A stretch of DNA of 64,000 nt from Tuctoria greenei (lineage: Eukaryota; Streptophyta; Magnoliopsida; Poales; Poaceae). Below the pieces are notes generated by a model. That model ran no database searches, was not told the origin of the DNA, and worked only from the letters and a program-made list of their open reading frames with translations. The stretch lies in NCBI GenBank assembly GCA_036927565.1, contig JAYESD010000006.1:100475353-100539352 (forward strand), written 5' to 3'. Of this stretch, positions 31,919 through 44,470 are shown piece by piece; position 1 is the first letter of the stretch, and each line of letters opens with the position of its first letter. Made by a program: the position numbers and the translations under genes.

Positions 31919-33486
31919 AGTGGAATCACTCATCGTCACTTCCTCTCTCACTCTCAGACCTCTCTTCATCTTTAGGTGCTTGAGGAGGAGGAGTAGGAGC
32001 AGAGGTACCAGCCAGTCCAAATGAGGCCAACTCTTGGTCAGTTGAAGGAGCCATCTCAGTGATATCTTCTTTAGAGTCTTTTGAGATCTGAGGTGACACC
32101 ACTGGCTCAATATCTAGCTTGTCACAGATGGATCCGATGTTGTCCTTCACATATCTTTGATGATTCTTCCTTGCACTGCTTGATCTCCACTTTCAGACAA
32201 GAAGCAAACATGGATGTAAGCATTTCCAGTATTCCACTGAATGATCATCTAGGAGGTGGAGGAGCAGGAGCAGCAGCCTCAGGTGTTATGCCTTCATGAG
32301 CCCTCTTGGATCTTCTTTCCTCTGCAGGTGAAGTAGGAGCAGAGGGGACAGTGTGGATAGTAGGCTTCTCGGGCCTAAGCCTAGTATGAGGCACATCCTT
32401 GACAAACTCCAGTCATGTCACCTTCTCAATCATATACATGATGTAAGGTGCATAGCCTTAAGACCTGTTAGGAGTGATGGAGATGTTCACAATGTCATTG
32501 TACATGTACTCAAAGACATTGAAAGTCCTTTTCCTTCTTATCACCTTCATCAATGTTTGGAGGGTGCCTTGAATGGTCCCTGCATCTCCCTCTTTGGGAG
32601 ATATGGTATTCCTCAGGATCCTGTTAAGGACAACATAAAAAGGCTTCAAATACTTAGTGGTTGGAGACTTTAATGGCATCTTTGTATCATAGAGAAAGTC
32701 AAGCTGATCTTTCTCCAGAGGCTTCAGATTGTTGATAATGATATCATTCTCCAAAGAATCTTCAGGTGAAGAATTCTTGCAAACTCCTCATAAGTGACAT
32801 TGTACTGTGCTCCATGTGTCATCCAGACCATCCTGTCACAGTCATCATGAGAAAAATAGAGAATTGAGTAGAATTGAGTAATGACCTCGATGTTCCAGTA
32901 ACACTGGAAAGAGACTAGATATTTCAGTCCATGCAGCTCCAAGGCTTCCAGAACCTCTTGATAGGCTTGACATCTTTTAGACTGTAGATAGGTGATATCA
33001 ACCCATTGGCTTTCAATGACATGATTCCTCATCTTTAAATACACATGCTCATAGTAGTCAGCATGAAAATTACTCCAAAATCTGGGATCAGCTGATTGTT
33101 TGGGCCGATCATAGACTTCTACCTTCCTGAACTTGTCAGCTAGCACACCACCTTTGCCAGTGAAGTCAGCACTAGATGGCTATCTGTTGCAGTGAGTAGG
33201 AGCTTTCATCTTCAATGGGCCCATAGGGCCACTAGCAAGTCCTTTGCCCTTGTTGAGGGCTCTCTTGGGCCCCGATGAGCTCCCAGCTGCATCCTTTCTT
33301 TGAGCTTTCTTCACTACAACTCTCCTTCTCTTAGGAAGGATGTCGTCAAAAGGAGGAGAGTGGACATTGACATCATGTCTTTTCTTCATCACCCTCTCCT
33401 TGGACCTTTGCACTCAAGCACGCTCTACATCTTCATCATAATGAAAGGAACTGTCCTCTAAACCTGAAGAAATCATGCCAGACATA
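31919..33486 (-). pseudogene. Envelope-like gene of element E, broken
   Basis: It starts near ATG 33486 (MSGMISSG). Stops at 33413-33415 and 33180-33182 and at least two frameshifts follow. Pieces recognised by likeness to the F gene: a basic Lys/Arg-rich N-terminal part (PKRRRVVVKKAQRKD); ADPRFWSNFHADYYEHVY; the DCDRMVWMTHGAQYNVTYEEFARIL block, parallel to the FMFMGQHYHLTRQTLAQLLG block of F; and EYMYNDIVNISITPNRS. Called envelope-like by position only; no membrane segment is evident. Confidence 0.65.
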
Positions 33487-34320
33487 GAGGTTCAGGATTA
33501 GATAAGAATGGATTGGACACTAAGTACAATTAGGAATTTAGAAATCCAGATGTTAGATACCAGACTTGTCTGTTTTCAGAGAGCGGACTTGTCCGGTGAA
33601 CCGAACATGTCCGCACCTGGACAACGGACTAGTACGGTCTGGCATAAGAACCCTAACTTTCCTATTTAAACCAAATCTAGCTCGAATTGATGCACAAGGA
33701 CCATGAAACAGTAGGAGTACTTCTAGAGTAGTAACGCATGCCCTAGGAATCAAGTGAAACAAGCTAGAATCAAGAAAAGTTGAGAGCTAGGGTTTGAGGG
33801 GATTTTACCAAAAAGTGAAGATTCGCATTGACGGAGCGGACTTGGGGCCGGATTAGTCCATAGTGGGCAAGCTCCACGTTGAGGAGGAGATTTCCCTTGG
33901 AGAAATTAGCGATTTTGGTGGCTAGATGTGAAAATCGCCTTTGGAGCTCACGGAAGAGGAGAGAGAATGAAATGGAGGTTGTGAGAGGTGGAAGAAGAGC
34001 TCCTAGCTGCGGATTAGGGTTAACCCCGACAAATCCGGACTAGTCCAGTGCTGACGCGGGACAATTTCGGTGTCAGCAGGACACAATTGAAACAACTAGA
34101 TTTTGGTTGTTTGATCTAATAGTGATCTAAAGGACATTATTTCACAAATAATCTTGATGAACATGACCAGTAAGCAATCAACAATCATACAATGGCCATA
34201 ATTCAACAAGATTTACCCATATAAATAGTTTTCTAGAGAAAATCGAGATAAGGGGGAAATTTTGGCAAAATGAGTAAACATTGAAATCACAATCAGATAT
34301 GCAGTGTTTCAAGCCACATT
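33487..34320 (-). other. Spacer between pol and the envelope-like gene of E
   Basis: No coding frame. It holds diverged copies of the E palindrome: CGGACTTGTCCG (33583-33594), CGGACTAGTACG (33625-33636) and CCGGACTAGTCC (34036-34047), plus half-sites. They match the palindromes of the E LTR, not those of F or G. Confidence 0.7.
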
Positions 34321-37010
34321 TCAAGAGTCAAATATATTTAGCTCATTTCTTAGCTCACAAAACCTTTTCTCATCTAATGGCTTGGTGAAAATATATGCAA
34401 GTTGTTTTCCAGTCCTAACATGTGAAATTACAATATCACCTTTTAATGAATGATCTCTTAGGAAATGGTGACGTATATCTATGTGCTTGGTTCTTGAGTT
34501 CTCTACTGGGTTGTGTGCAATTTTTATAGCACTCTCATTATTGCATAGGAGTGGAATATGGTTCAGATTGTAACCATAGTCCCTTAGAGTTTGTCACATC
34601 CAAAGTAGTTGTGTGCAACAACTACCAGTTGCAACATACTCCGCTTCGACTGTCGAAAGAGCAATGGAGTTTTGATTTTTAGATGACCATGAAACTAGAC
34701 ATCTGCCAAGAAATTGACAAGTCCCTGATGTGCTCTTTCTATCGACTTTGCATCCTGCATAGTCGGCATCAGAATAACCTATCAAGTTAAATTTGGATCC
34801 TTTGGGATACAAAAGGCCCAAGTTGGGTGTGTGTAGAAGGTATCTTGGGATTCTTTTTATAGCTATTAAATGGCACTCTTTAGCTGCAGCTTGAAACCTT
34901 GCACACATGCATACACTAAGCATAATATCAGGCCTAGATGCACATAAATAGAGTAATGAGCCAATCATAGACCGATATACCTTTTGATCCACATTTGGAC
35001 CATCTTCATTGAGGTCGAGAGGTCCGTTAGTCGCCATGGGTGTCTTGATGGGCTTGGCCTTGTCCATATTAAACTTCTAGAGGATGTCATGCGTGTACTT
35101 GGTTTGACTTATAAAAGTGCCCTCTCTTAGTTGCTTCACTTGGAATCCCACGAAGAACTTCAATTCGCCCATCATCGACATCTCGAACCTATCTGTCATA
35201 ATCTTGCTAAACTCTATACAAAATGAATTATTAGTGGAACCAAAGATAATATCATCAACATGGATTTGACATACAAATAGATGATCATCAAAGTGTTTTG
35301 TGAACAAAGTATAATCAGCTTTTTCAATTGTAAAACCATTTTGAGTCAGAAAATCTCTAAGGCACTCATACTAAGCTCGAGGAGCTTGTTTGAGGGCATA
35401 TAGACAGCCTTACACAGCTTATAGACATGGTTGGGGTACTCCTGATATTTAAATCATGGTGGCTGCTCCACGTACACTTCCTCCTTAATTGGACCGTTGA
35501 GGAAGGCACTTTTGATGTCCATTTGATACAACATGAAATTATGGTGAGTAGCATATGCCAATAAAATATGAATGGACTCAAGTCAAGCTACGGGAGCAAA
35601 AGTTTCGTCCAAGTCCAAACCTTCGACTTGTGAGTATCCTTTGGCCACAAGTCTCGTTTTATTTCTCGTTACCACTCCATGTTCATTTTGTTTGTTCTGA
35701 AAGACCCATTTGGTTCCAACAATGTTCACCTTTGGTCTTTCCACCAGTTCCCACACCTCATTTCCCTTGAAGTTGTTCAACTCCTCTTGCATTGCCACCA
35801 CCCAATCTGGATCTTTTTAAGGCTTCTTCTAGCCTGTATGGTTCCAAAAAATATACAAAAGAGTAATATTCACAAAAATTTGCAATGCGAGATCTAGTAG
35901 TTACTCCCTTAGAAATATCTCCAATGATGTTGTTGGCGGGATGATCTCTTTGCACACTCTGATGTACTCTTAGGTGAGGGACTTCTGAAGTTTCTTTCTC
36001 TTCATTGTCCTCATGTTCATTGTCTCCCCCAAAATCATTGCTTCCGTGGTTATATGGATCTTCTTGATCTTCCTGATTTTGATCTTGTGCATGGGCTCCC
36101 CCTTGATCATTACTTCCATGTTGATGTTCTTCTTATGCAATTGAGTCTTGTTGTTGCTCTTGAGGTAGAATATCACCAAGTGCCATTTTCCTCAATGCTT
36201 CGCATGGGGCTTCTTCTTGATCTAGCACACACTTATCAACTTACTCCACTTGGGAGTCGTTAGTCTCATCGAACACTATGTCACGTGCTACTTCAACAAG
36301 GCCAGAGACTTTGTTGAAGACACGATAGGCGTAGGTGTTCGAATCATAACCGAGCAAGAACCCTTCATCAGATTTTGAAGTGAACTTCGAAGTCCTTGGT
36401 TTCTTGTTCAGAATAAAAAATTTACAACCAAATACTTTAAAATATAAAACATTTGGTTTGTTACCGGTAAGAAGCTCATATCGCGTTTTCTTCAAGAGTC
36501 GGTGAAGATACAACAGATTTGTGGTCTGACAAGCGGTGTTCACAGCTTCAGCCCAAAACCAGTCCGATGTCTTGTATTCATCCAACATTGTCCTTGCCAT
36601 TTCAATTAGTGTTCTATTTTTCCTTACGGCCACCCCGTTTTGTTGAGGGGAGTAGGGTGCAGAAAACTCGTGCTTTATTCCTTCTTCATCAAGGTACTCC
36701 TCAACTTGTATATTTTTGAATTTTGTCCCATTGTCACTTCTAATATTCTTCACGGTTGATGAGAATTCGTTTTGAGCTCTTTTCAGGAATTTATTGAGGA
36801 TTCCTGAGTTTCTGATTTATCATAAAAGAAAAATACCCAGGTGGATCTTGAAAAATCATCAACAATAACTAAACCATATTTGTTACCACCGATGCTTGTG
36901 TAAACAATTGGACCGAAAAGGTCCATGTGAAGAAGTTCTAGCGGTCTTGTAGTAGTCAGCACGTTCTTGTTGGGGTGCGGTGCTCCAACTTGTTTTTCCG
37001 CCTAGCAAGC
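34321..37010 (-). pseudogene. Pol of element E: integrase C-terminal half, RT, RNase H
   Basis: Integrase at 36241-37010 has SDNGTKF but NGVAVRKNRTL where the catalytic Glu (V-E-R) is normal, so the triad is lost. A linker with the Sirevirus motif (STRSR..FC.YYSFV) follows. RT pieces: GTKWVFQNKQNEHGVV (35583-35801) and IHVDDIIFGSTN (35077-35307). RNase H with SDADYAGCKVDRKSTSGTC and VEAEYVA (34594-35067), ending at TGA 34321-34323. At least three in-frame stops and several frameshifts. It is cut at 37010 by D, where the codon for the integrase zinc-finger region also has a TAG. Confidence 0.85.
37006..37010. repeat. Target-site duplication CAAGC, left of solo LTR D
   Basis: Identical to 42047-42051; flanks an LTR with TGT...ACA ends. 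Confidence 0.95.
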
Positions 37011-40000
37011 TGTAAAAGCTCTCTTTTCGGAAGAACAAAAACACAAAAATGCGAACTTAAAAATTTTGAAAGTGGACTTGGAAATCCAAACTCACATGAA
37101 CCAGATGAGTTAACCCATGTTCACTAAAAATAGGAACTGTTAAAAATTTTACATATAGAACATGGTTGCTAATGTATTTGGAACTTAAGGGGTAAAATCC
37201 TTAATTTCCAGGTATTCTCATTTTCAATGAAAAATTAAAGGATAAAAGAAAAGAAAATGGAGAGAAAGAAAAAGGAATTATTCCAACCCTAAAAAGGGAC
37301 ATTCAAAAAAATTCAAATCTAAGGCTGTAAATTTTTCCATGACCTTCTAATATTCCAAATAGACTCTCGGTAAAGTTTCAAAATTTTTGAAGCACGTTTT
37401 CCATTTACTGGACACGTACTGAGAATCTAATCAGAGTCGACTTCAAATTTAAACTTTGTACTTAACTTTGTCCAAATCCATTCCAAATTTTTCCTGAGGT
37501 CTCTTATGGTTCAAAAAGGTTAACTCTAAAGTTTCAGGATTTTTGAACCTAATCTACCATTTATTTCATTGAATCAAGTATCACCGCTTGAATTCAAATT
37601 CAAACCTGAGTTCGAAATTCAACTTGCTCAGTTTTGAAATCTGATTGCACCATAAAATTCTTCACATTTTATTTGGTCATTGGGCCAAAGTTGACTATTT
37701 TTGAAACATGTTTGCTAGCCCTATTTGAATTTTGGAAAGAAGAGTGAGGGAGGTGGGTCCCACAAGTGGTCCCCACAGGTCAGGTCGGCACAGGCCTTCT
37801 CTTTCCTCCCCTGCCTCCACGCCGACGCGCTGCATGCGCCACCGCCATGGACAATGTCGGTCCTTATCCCCAGCGCCCTGCCTTCTCCCGGTCTTATCAA
37901 CGGCCGCTGCTCACCTCCCCGATGCGCCTCACTCCCGCTCGCCTTGGCCCCGGCTATGCGCGCCTCCTCACCGGCGCCGTCAGTGCCTACCTGCCCGTGC
38001 TCCCTGTGCTCCATGTCGCCCACGATGACTGCGCCGCCCCACGACGTCCGTCAGCTTGCCCCGCTCGCCCTGGCCGCTGCTCACGCCTCCTCGCCGGAGC
38101 TGCACCACCCCGCAACACCACGCCACCACGTGCTGCCAACGCCGTGCGCGCCTCCTCCCTGCACCGCCTACGCCGCCGCCAACCCAGCTTCCTCATGGTC
38201 GCGCCGCTCCCGCCGAGTCCCCCCTGCTCGCGCGCGTCGCCCCGCTCCTCCCGTCGGCCGCCGGCTCGCCCGCCCCCACGGCACCTCGCTTCCTTCCACG
38301 GCCGCGTCGCTGCCCCCTGCGCGCTGCTGCCCAACCGCCATGCCGCGCCCAGCGCCGCGCTCCTGAGCAACGGCGCCCCGACGACGCGCCCACCCTGTTC
38401 TGGTGCGCACCCACGCCAGTAGCGGCGCTCCTGCTCTCACACTCGCCGAGTGTCGTGCCCTGGCCGGTGCTGCTTGCCGGCGCCCCTGCAGCGCATGTGC
38501 CCGCGCAGCACACCACCTTTCACCGGGTGCTCGCCCGCGGCCGCACATCTCTAGTGCCGCTGCTGCGTCCTTGCCACTGCTGCGCGCCGCACCTTTCCAC
38601 GTCGGTCGTCCGCTCGCCGCCCAGGCCCGCTGTCCACGCCTTGGCCGCGCTTCACATGTGCTGTTTCGGATGCCATTGTCGACTTGATGTCGTCACGACA
38701 TTCTTCTCACATGCCTCGTCCAAATAGTGCGAGGATTGATGAAGGTGATGTATGAGATTCAAGAACACGTCAACGACACAACGGCAACAACAAGTGGTTC
38801 AAGGTTAGCTCTGAAATGTGCAAAGATTAGTTGGGACAGTACTGCAGCCAAGGTGTTCGATGAAATGTTCACGAGGAAAGAACCAACTTTGTTGATGTTT
38901 AGAACTGGTCTGTGATGCAGGGGTAGGATTATGTTGCGACCGACAAGCCTAAGTGCCAAGATGCCCTTTGAATGGTGATGAAGCAACGGAAATCAAGTAC
39001 ACACACAAGATGTTCGGTGAAATGCCTACAAGGTGAGCCTTGCCCTGAATTACCTTGCTTGATGCACTGAAGTCCGTTCGTCGTAATCGTTAAGGGTACT
39101 CATATGTCATCAAGCCGTACGTCCATTTTCCTCCATGATATCATTCCTTTAGAAATCCCCAAGTTGACCTTCTTTGTCTTTTGAATCGCGTTAACTTGTC
39201 CGTGTGTGCTCGTGATGCTCCACCAAGAGTCGCGTCGACGTCGTTGACCATATGACGTCGTCGTGACGTTCAGAGCCGTCATCGTGCCCTGACATCGAGA
39301 TGAAGGATGCCTGTGATGAGTGTGATGTTGAAACACCAGCACGACTCGTCAGACAATGGTTGTCAAGCCAAATTAGGTTTAGTCGTTGCGAGAGCAGTCA
39401 AGTCCTCAGTGTAGCCAAGGTGCTCAATAAAAGGCCTTCTAGGTCAACCACGGGTATTGGTGATCACCGATCACCTAGGGTAGAGGTATGCAAGAACGTT
39501 GCGACCAACAAGGAGAACTAGACCAAGGGGAACCTTGGATAAGAGTTCCTTGGTTGTGTCGAGGATGTTCTCTAACCGATCACAGGATTGGTTAACTTGG
39601 TGTACCACTTATTCGACGACAGGTTCGTCGAGTCGCTTATCAACAATCGAGTCGACATCACTAGCCTTAAGACTCACCAGGTGGTGTTCGGGGTTCCACT
39701 AACCCCATTGACGAGTTCGGGTTGATGTGGACGTCGCTAAGACGATCTTCTCGAGATGGCAAAGCATGCCTTCACGACAAGGTCTCGCATCATGTTTAAG
39801 TCCCGAGAGCTTACCGAGCTCACCTGGACAGACTTGCGGGAGACACTACATTAGTGTCGTCGTGTAAGCACTAGAACGATGCTCGAGAAGCTTGCTGTAG
39901 AAACTACTTTACCTAAAAGTCATTTGAACGTTGTCTTGGTACTCATGCTTGGTTAACAATGCTTGTAATGACTTCTTAAGTCCAAACCATGTTGATATCA

Positions 40001-42046
40001 CTTCACTCCCAAGTGTCGCTAGGGTTTCACTTTAATTCATCCTAAGTCAGGACCCTACAACAGCAATGCTCACTTAACTAGGTTTACTCCTTTATGAGTT
40101 AAGTCAAGTTCATTGGTCGACTGCTAAATCTCGACCTTCGTCTTGTACACTCCACTCATACTCAAGCTTTCGATGTCCCACCATAATTTTTGGGTCGTCC
40201 TTACACTTCTCTGCCCAACACTTCTTCACCATTTAGAATTGTCAATCTCGCGTGGCATAGCTTGAAGTGTGGTATGCTAAGTTGCAATGTAGCTTTATGT
40301 TGTACCTTTCAGTTCATACCGACACTACTATGTCCACCTTGACTCATCCTTTGGTTACCCACACAACAGAGGCATATTTGTCCTTCCTAGTCAAACTCCT
40401 CGTTCTTAAAGTTTACACAACCCCATGGAGTCTATTATTAAACTACTTAATTACTTAATTACTTATATGCATATCATGTCGATAGGAACGTGATGATAGG
40501 TGATTGATGAGAAGTTTGGCTTGGAGGAGAAGGCCAGGGTGTCCACTTAAAGTGCTTGGCGGAGTCTGCAGAGAAGGATCACTAACAATTGACATTTATT
40601 TGAGTCGCAAACGAAGGCAAGCCTCGGTTTGCATTTAAGTCGTTTATAAAATTTTACTTTATCACTATGATGATTAGCATATGAAATGTGCATTACATTT
40701 AGGATGATTGATACTCCACTTGCATGACCAAAAATCCCAGGGATTGGTTGGAACGGGTTACAGTTTGACCTGTAGTAACTGCTTTGCTAATGTATAGGAA
40801 ATCCGGTAGAAGTCGAGTAGTTGGAATATACTTGCGAGAAATGTAGGACATATCTCACAGGATTGGTTAATGGCTTAATATAATAAAACTGAGACCGGGC
40901 AGGGGATGGATAGGAAGCGGCGAGAATTGAGTCTCGGTCGCATAGCCCTGCCTGTGTCGATTAAGGCCCGTCCATATGCAGCCCCTTCGGACAAGCTTGA
41001 ATTGTACCGGTGACATAATGGACATATGGAATCCAATAAACTGACGTAACTCGATAACTGGGGTGTCGAGGCCCATTAACTCACCATTGATAGGGGTGGG
41101 TTGAGGACAGTAAGGTGTAAATCGGTCGGCGGACACATGAGGTGTTCCGTGCGGAGACATTCTGTTTGCGGAGGTGAGACGGGCTCGGCGTTCCGGTTTC
41201 TTGTGAAAGGTGGCCATATACGCCTAGTGCTGAAGTGTTATGTAGGTACATGTGTACTCGCTGACACTTCCGAACGACGTATGTGTCGTGTTGTCTGAGT
41301 GTGTCCTGATTGCAATCACCGTCCCTCGCGGTAATAGAGTACCACTTGTTCACTGAGCGGTGACGTAGTAAATACTAAAGAAGTCAGAAAAATATGTTGT
41401 ATTGAATTATAATTTCTTGCAACCTTGTATGATTTAGAGATAGTCACATTAAAGTTTACAGTTTCCCCATACTTTAGCTGTAATAGTATTATGTGCTTTG
41501 GGCATGTCATATCATCGGCAAAGCATTTCTTGTTTGATTGTGGAGTCTATGATGTGCCATGCCCGAAGAATGTCATTTGCTACTTAAAACTTGACTCTAA
41601 GGATCCACTTATAGGCGAGTCTATTTATGCTATTCCTTACCTATGCTTAGTACTTACCGGGTTAGTCTTGCTGAGCCTTATGCTCACATTTGCGCTTTAA
41701 CGATTTTTGCAGGTATTAGTTTTATTTCTGCTGTTCACGTTGCACATGAGACTCGAGGTGTCGAGATAAATCTCATGTGAACCACGCCGCTGCTGAATGT
41801 TCTTCATGTTGCTAGTGAGAACCGTCCTAGGGCATGGACGTCTTCTCTCCTGCTTAGTTAGGTGAGATTATGAGTATGTATTTTCTGCTGCGTGTGTGCC
41901 CCTGTTGTACACACTTTTGTAAACTCTTCCTATTATGAAATGAAAACTTTATATGTTTTGGTATACTTTTTGTGTGTGCTGTTAGGTGCTGCATCGCACG
42001 ACACCACCCAATGAGATCCTCGGATGTCGGGATCCCGATCCCCACA
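37011..42046 (+). repeat. Solo LTR D (5036 bp), family of element C
   Basis: It runs from TGTAAAAGCTCTC to GATCCCCACA, with target duplication CAAGC and no internal region: E integrase continues on both sides. It is related to the C LTR but in the opposite orientation and ~0.8 kb longer. A very GC-rich, Pro/Ala-coding core (37750-38690) yields long open frames on both strands because it lacks AT-rich stop codons; no domain was recognised. The last 1.3 kb aligns well with C. Solo LTRs form by recombination between the two LTRs of a full element. Confidence 0.92.
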
Positions 42047-42051
42047 CAAGC

Positions 42052-42595
42052 ACTGCATGGCCTATCTTTCTCAATAACCACATACTTTAAACCTCGGATG
42101 TGACCACCTTTTAGAAGTTTCTGCAGATTTCTCATTCCAACATGGGCTAGCTGTCTATGCTGCAGCCATCCCATGTTGGTTTTAGCAACCAAGCAATTGT
42201 TGAGTTAGGCTTTATCTTTGTTGAAATCAACAAGATAAAGCTTTCCCTTCAACATTCGCTTGAATGCAATCGAGCCATCGCTTCTTCTAAAAACGGTCAC
42301 ACCCTCATTAGTGAATAAACAATTATAACCTTTGTCGCATAGCTGAGATATTTACAGAAGGTTATAATCTAAAGAATCTACATGTAAAACATTCGAGAGG
42401 GTATGTTCAGAAGAGATTTCAATTTTACCGCTACCAAGGACCTTTCTTGGCTGTTGTATCCAAAGTATCCCTTCACTTGGATCTGCGTTGCGCTCATACT
42501 CCACAAGCATGTTCCTCTCTTCGGTCATGTGATTGGTGCATCCGCTGTCTAGCACCCATTTTGATCCACCGGAGGAGTAGGCTTGCAAAACAAGA
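42052..42595 (-). pseudogene. Protease and integrase N-terminus of element E
   Basis: The protease frame (42352-42588) has WVLDSGCTNHMT, the Copia aspartic protease motif. Downstream the integrase zinc-finger part is seen as MGWLQHRQLAHVGMRNLQKL and RPCSAC (42052-42192). The frames are separated by stops. The protease frame is +1 relative to gag and overlaps its end. Confidence 0.82.
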
Positions 42596-42937
42596 TTATT
42601 CCTTGGTTTTAGGTACCCAAGCTTGCTTGGGTCCTCTCGGGTTAGTCACAAGAGTCTTGAGCACCCACACAAAAGTTTTCAAATTCTTGTGGCGTGGCCC
42701 TGCATATTTAGAAAATACATTTCCAAATTTGTCTTTCATAAGTACATACAAAGCATCAGAAGTAGAAAATAATATTTGCAAGTAAGATTCATGCGATTTT
42801 TCCTTAACAAAGGTAATTTTCTTCTTAGCAAGATCATTTGTGGACATGTGTTTGTTCTTGTTATACCCAAGACCATCTTTGGCATTGGGAGGTCTAGTGA
42901 CCATATATGCACTACGTGCATATTTGATCTTCTCCTT
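42596..42937 (-). pseudogene. Gag C-terminal end of element E
   Basis: Ends with LKTLVTNPRGPKQAWVPKTKE, parallel to the gag end of F and G (PKTLVSHIQGPKLAWVPK). The upstream part is removed by element G; the last residues of the listed frame beyond 42937 come from the G LTR. No zinc knuckle is left. Confidence 0.75.
42933..42937. repeat. Left target-site duplication of element G (TCCTT)
   Basis: Five bases before the LTR start; the partner is outside the window. Confidence 0.5.
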
Positions 42938-43302
42938 TGAAAGCATCTAGGCCCCCATGAGGTATGGTTTCGGTGATTAATGACAACCGTTGGATATCAC
43001 TAATGAGTTTGTGGATGCAAGGTCTCTCATAGAACTCATCACACTTAATGGATTCTATATTTATATCATCTACTGCTCATTAGATACAATTGGAGACCCC
43101 TCAACAAATTATTTTACAAGGTCAATCAATTTTTGTGAAGACTAAAAGAAAAAGTACATATGTCAAAATTATTCCATCAAAATTGACAGCACTCAAGACT
43201 TGGTCATCATCAGAAGAACACTTCAAACCAATGTCTAAGAGGTCACTCGAACAAATTCCAAAAGAATCACTTAGAACAACTTGAAGCAGACAAAAATCAA
43301 CT

Positions 43303-43672
43303 CACCGGATCAACCGATGTATCCAGAAAACACTACATTGGTCAAGTTGGCTCTGAACAGAAGAAGACCTCAGTCTTAAGTACACACCGGATCATCCGAT
43401 GATAAAGCAAGTGTTACATCGATCAATCATTCCAGTAAGCAATTTCCCTGGACCAAGTGTAACACCGGATCATCTGATGTACAATTATGGCACATCGATC
43501 AATCATTCCAGTAAGCATTATTTCTGGACCATTCTGGATCAAGTGTCACCGGATCGTCGATGATAAGGCAAGTGTTACATCGGTCGATCAATGGTCATAT
43601 CTGACACAGTGAAATCATCTACTTTGTATTCGACCGATGACAACTGAAGAGAGAACATCGGATCATCCGGTG
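43303..43672. repeat. Palindrome cluster in G U3
   Basis: Five copies of CGGATnATCCG-type inverted repeats, spaced roughly 80-110 bases, upstream of the TATA box. Similar clusters lie in both F LTRs and in front of the envelope-like gene of G (62666-62940). Confidence 0.8.
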
Positions 43673-43728
43673 TTTGCAGAACAGTGATGTCAGCCTACTT
43701 TTCCAACGGCTATTTCATGGAAGCTGGC

Positions 43729-43736
43729 TATTTATA
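43729..43736 (+). promoter_or_regulatory. TATA box of the G LTR
   Basis: TATTTATACCCC, 60 bases after the last palindrome, aligned with TTTAAATACCCC in the F LTRs. Confidence 0.7.
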
Positions 43737-44412
43737 CCCCTTTAACCAGTCATTTCGACAAGTCTTGATGCTCAGAGCTACTCTACACATTACCAAGCAT
43801 TCAAGACATTGAGCAACCACTTCCATATCATTTACACCACTTGTACACCAAGAGATAGGCTAGAACTTGCTAGAGATGATGCTTGTGTGCTTCCATTCTT
43901 GGTGATTGGAGTCTCTAGTCTAGTGAGAGCTGTAAGGGAGTGTCTCTTGGTGATTGCATTCACCGTGTAACAGTCGGTGATTGGAGAGAGCCTTCCAGAG
44001 CTTGCCAAGACGGTTGTGGAAGCTCGGAGGATCAAACTTGTACAAGGTTTGAGCTCCACCTTGACGGAGATGGCGAACGGAGACTTTTAGTGAAGATCCA
44101 TGGTCTCGGTGACTTGGGAGTGGCCATACCCTTTGGTGGGTGCTACAACGTGGATGTAGGAAGGTCTTGATGATATTGCCGAACCACGGGATAAATCACC
44201 GTGTATTCGTGTCTTCGTGTCTCCTCGGGAGTTTGCACACTCTTCCTTTCCCGTTACACTTATGCATTTCATATATCGCAAAATCATTATTCACTTGAAT
44301 GCATAAGTTGTTTTCATAGGGAATTGGGCTTTTAATAGTTAAGTTTTTATTGCTTTAATTTTTGAAAAGAAGCCCAATTCACCCCCCCTCTTGGGCATTC
44401 GATCCTTACAAT

Positions 44413-44424
44413 TGGTATCAGAGC
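44413..44424 (+). other. Primer binding site of element G
   Basis: TGGTATCAGAGC, the perfect initiator tRNA-Met site, two bases after the LTR. Confidence 0.93.
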
Positions 44425-44470
44425 AAGGTTGCTCATTTGATCATTCTAACTTCACCGCTAGAGAGCTAAA

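Larger units (their letters stand above)
30777..37010 (-). mobile_element. Element E: old Ty1/Copia Sirevirus, 3' part
   Basis: Minus-strand order: integrase C-terminal half, RT, RNase H, spacer with palindromes, envelope-like gene, polypurine tracts and the start of the 3' LTR, which is cut by element C at 30771. It is interrupted by solo LTR D at 37010 and continues at 42047. An envelope-like gene, repeated polypurine tracts and palindromes in U3 are Sirevirus (SIRE/Maximus) traits. Many stops and frameshifts show it is the oldest layer here. Confidence 0.88.
42047..42937 (-). mobile_element. Element E, 5' part up to the G insertion
   Basis: Continues E after the solo LTR: start of integrase, protease and the end of gag, then cut by the LTR of element G at 42938. 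The rest of E gag and its 5' LTR would lie right of the window, beyond G. Confidence 0.88.
42938..44410 (+). repeat. 5' LTR of element G (1473 bp)
   Basis: Runs TGAAAGCATCTAGGCCCCC to CGATCCTTACA. U3 has about five copies of the inverted repeat CACCGGATCATCCGATG (near 43303, 43385, 43463, 43547, 43656). TATA box TATTTATA at 43729-43736. Confidence 0.93.

Noticed and set aside
37725..38727. Overlapping 120-220 codon frames on both strands in the D core
   Set aside because: GC-rich DNA lacks stops by chance; Pro/Ala/Arg-rich translations in several frames show no recognisable domain.
43832..44170. Short frames in the G LTR, with mirror copies at 47724-48144 and 58500-58918 in the F LTRs
   Set aside because: They follow the repeated LTR sequence (R-U5 part) and change frame between copies.
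44413..44424. Possible tRNA gene fragment
   Set aside because: Only the 12-base tRNA-Met complement next to an LTR, i.e. a primer binding site.
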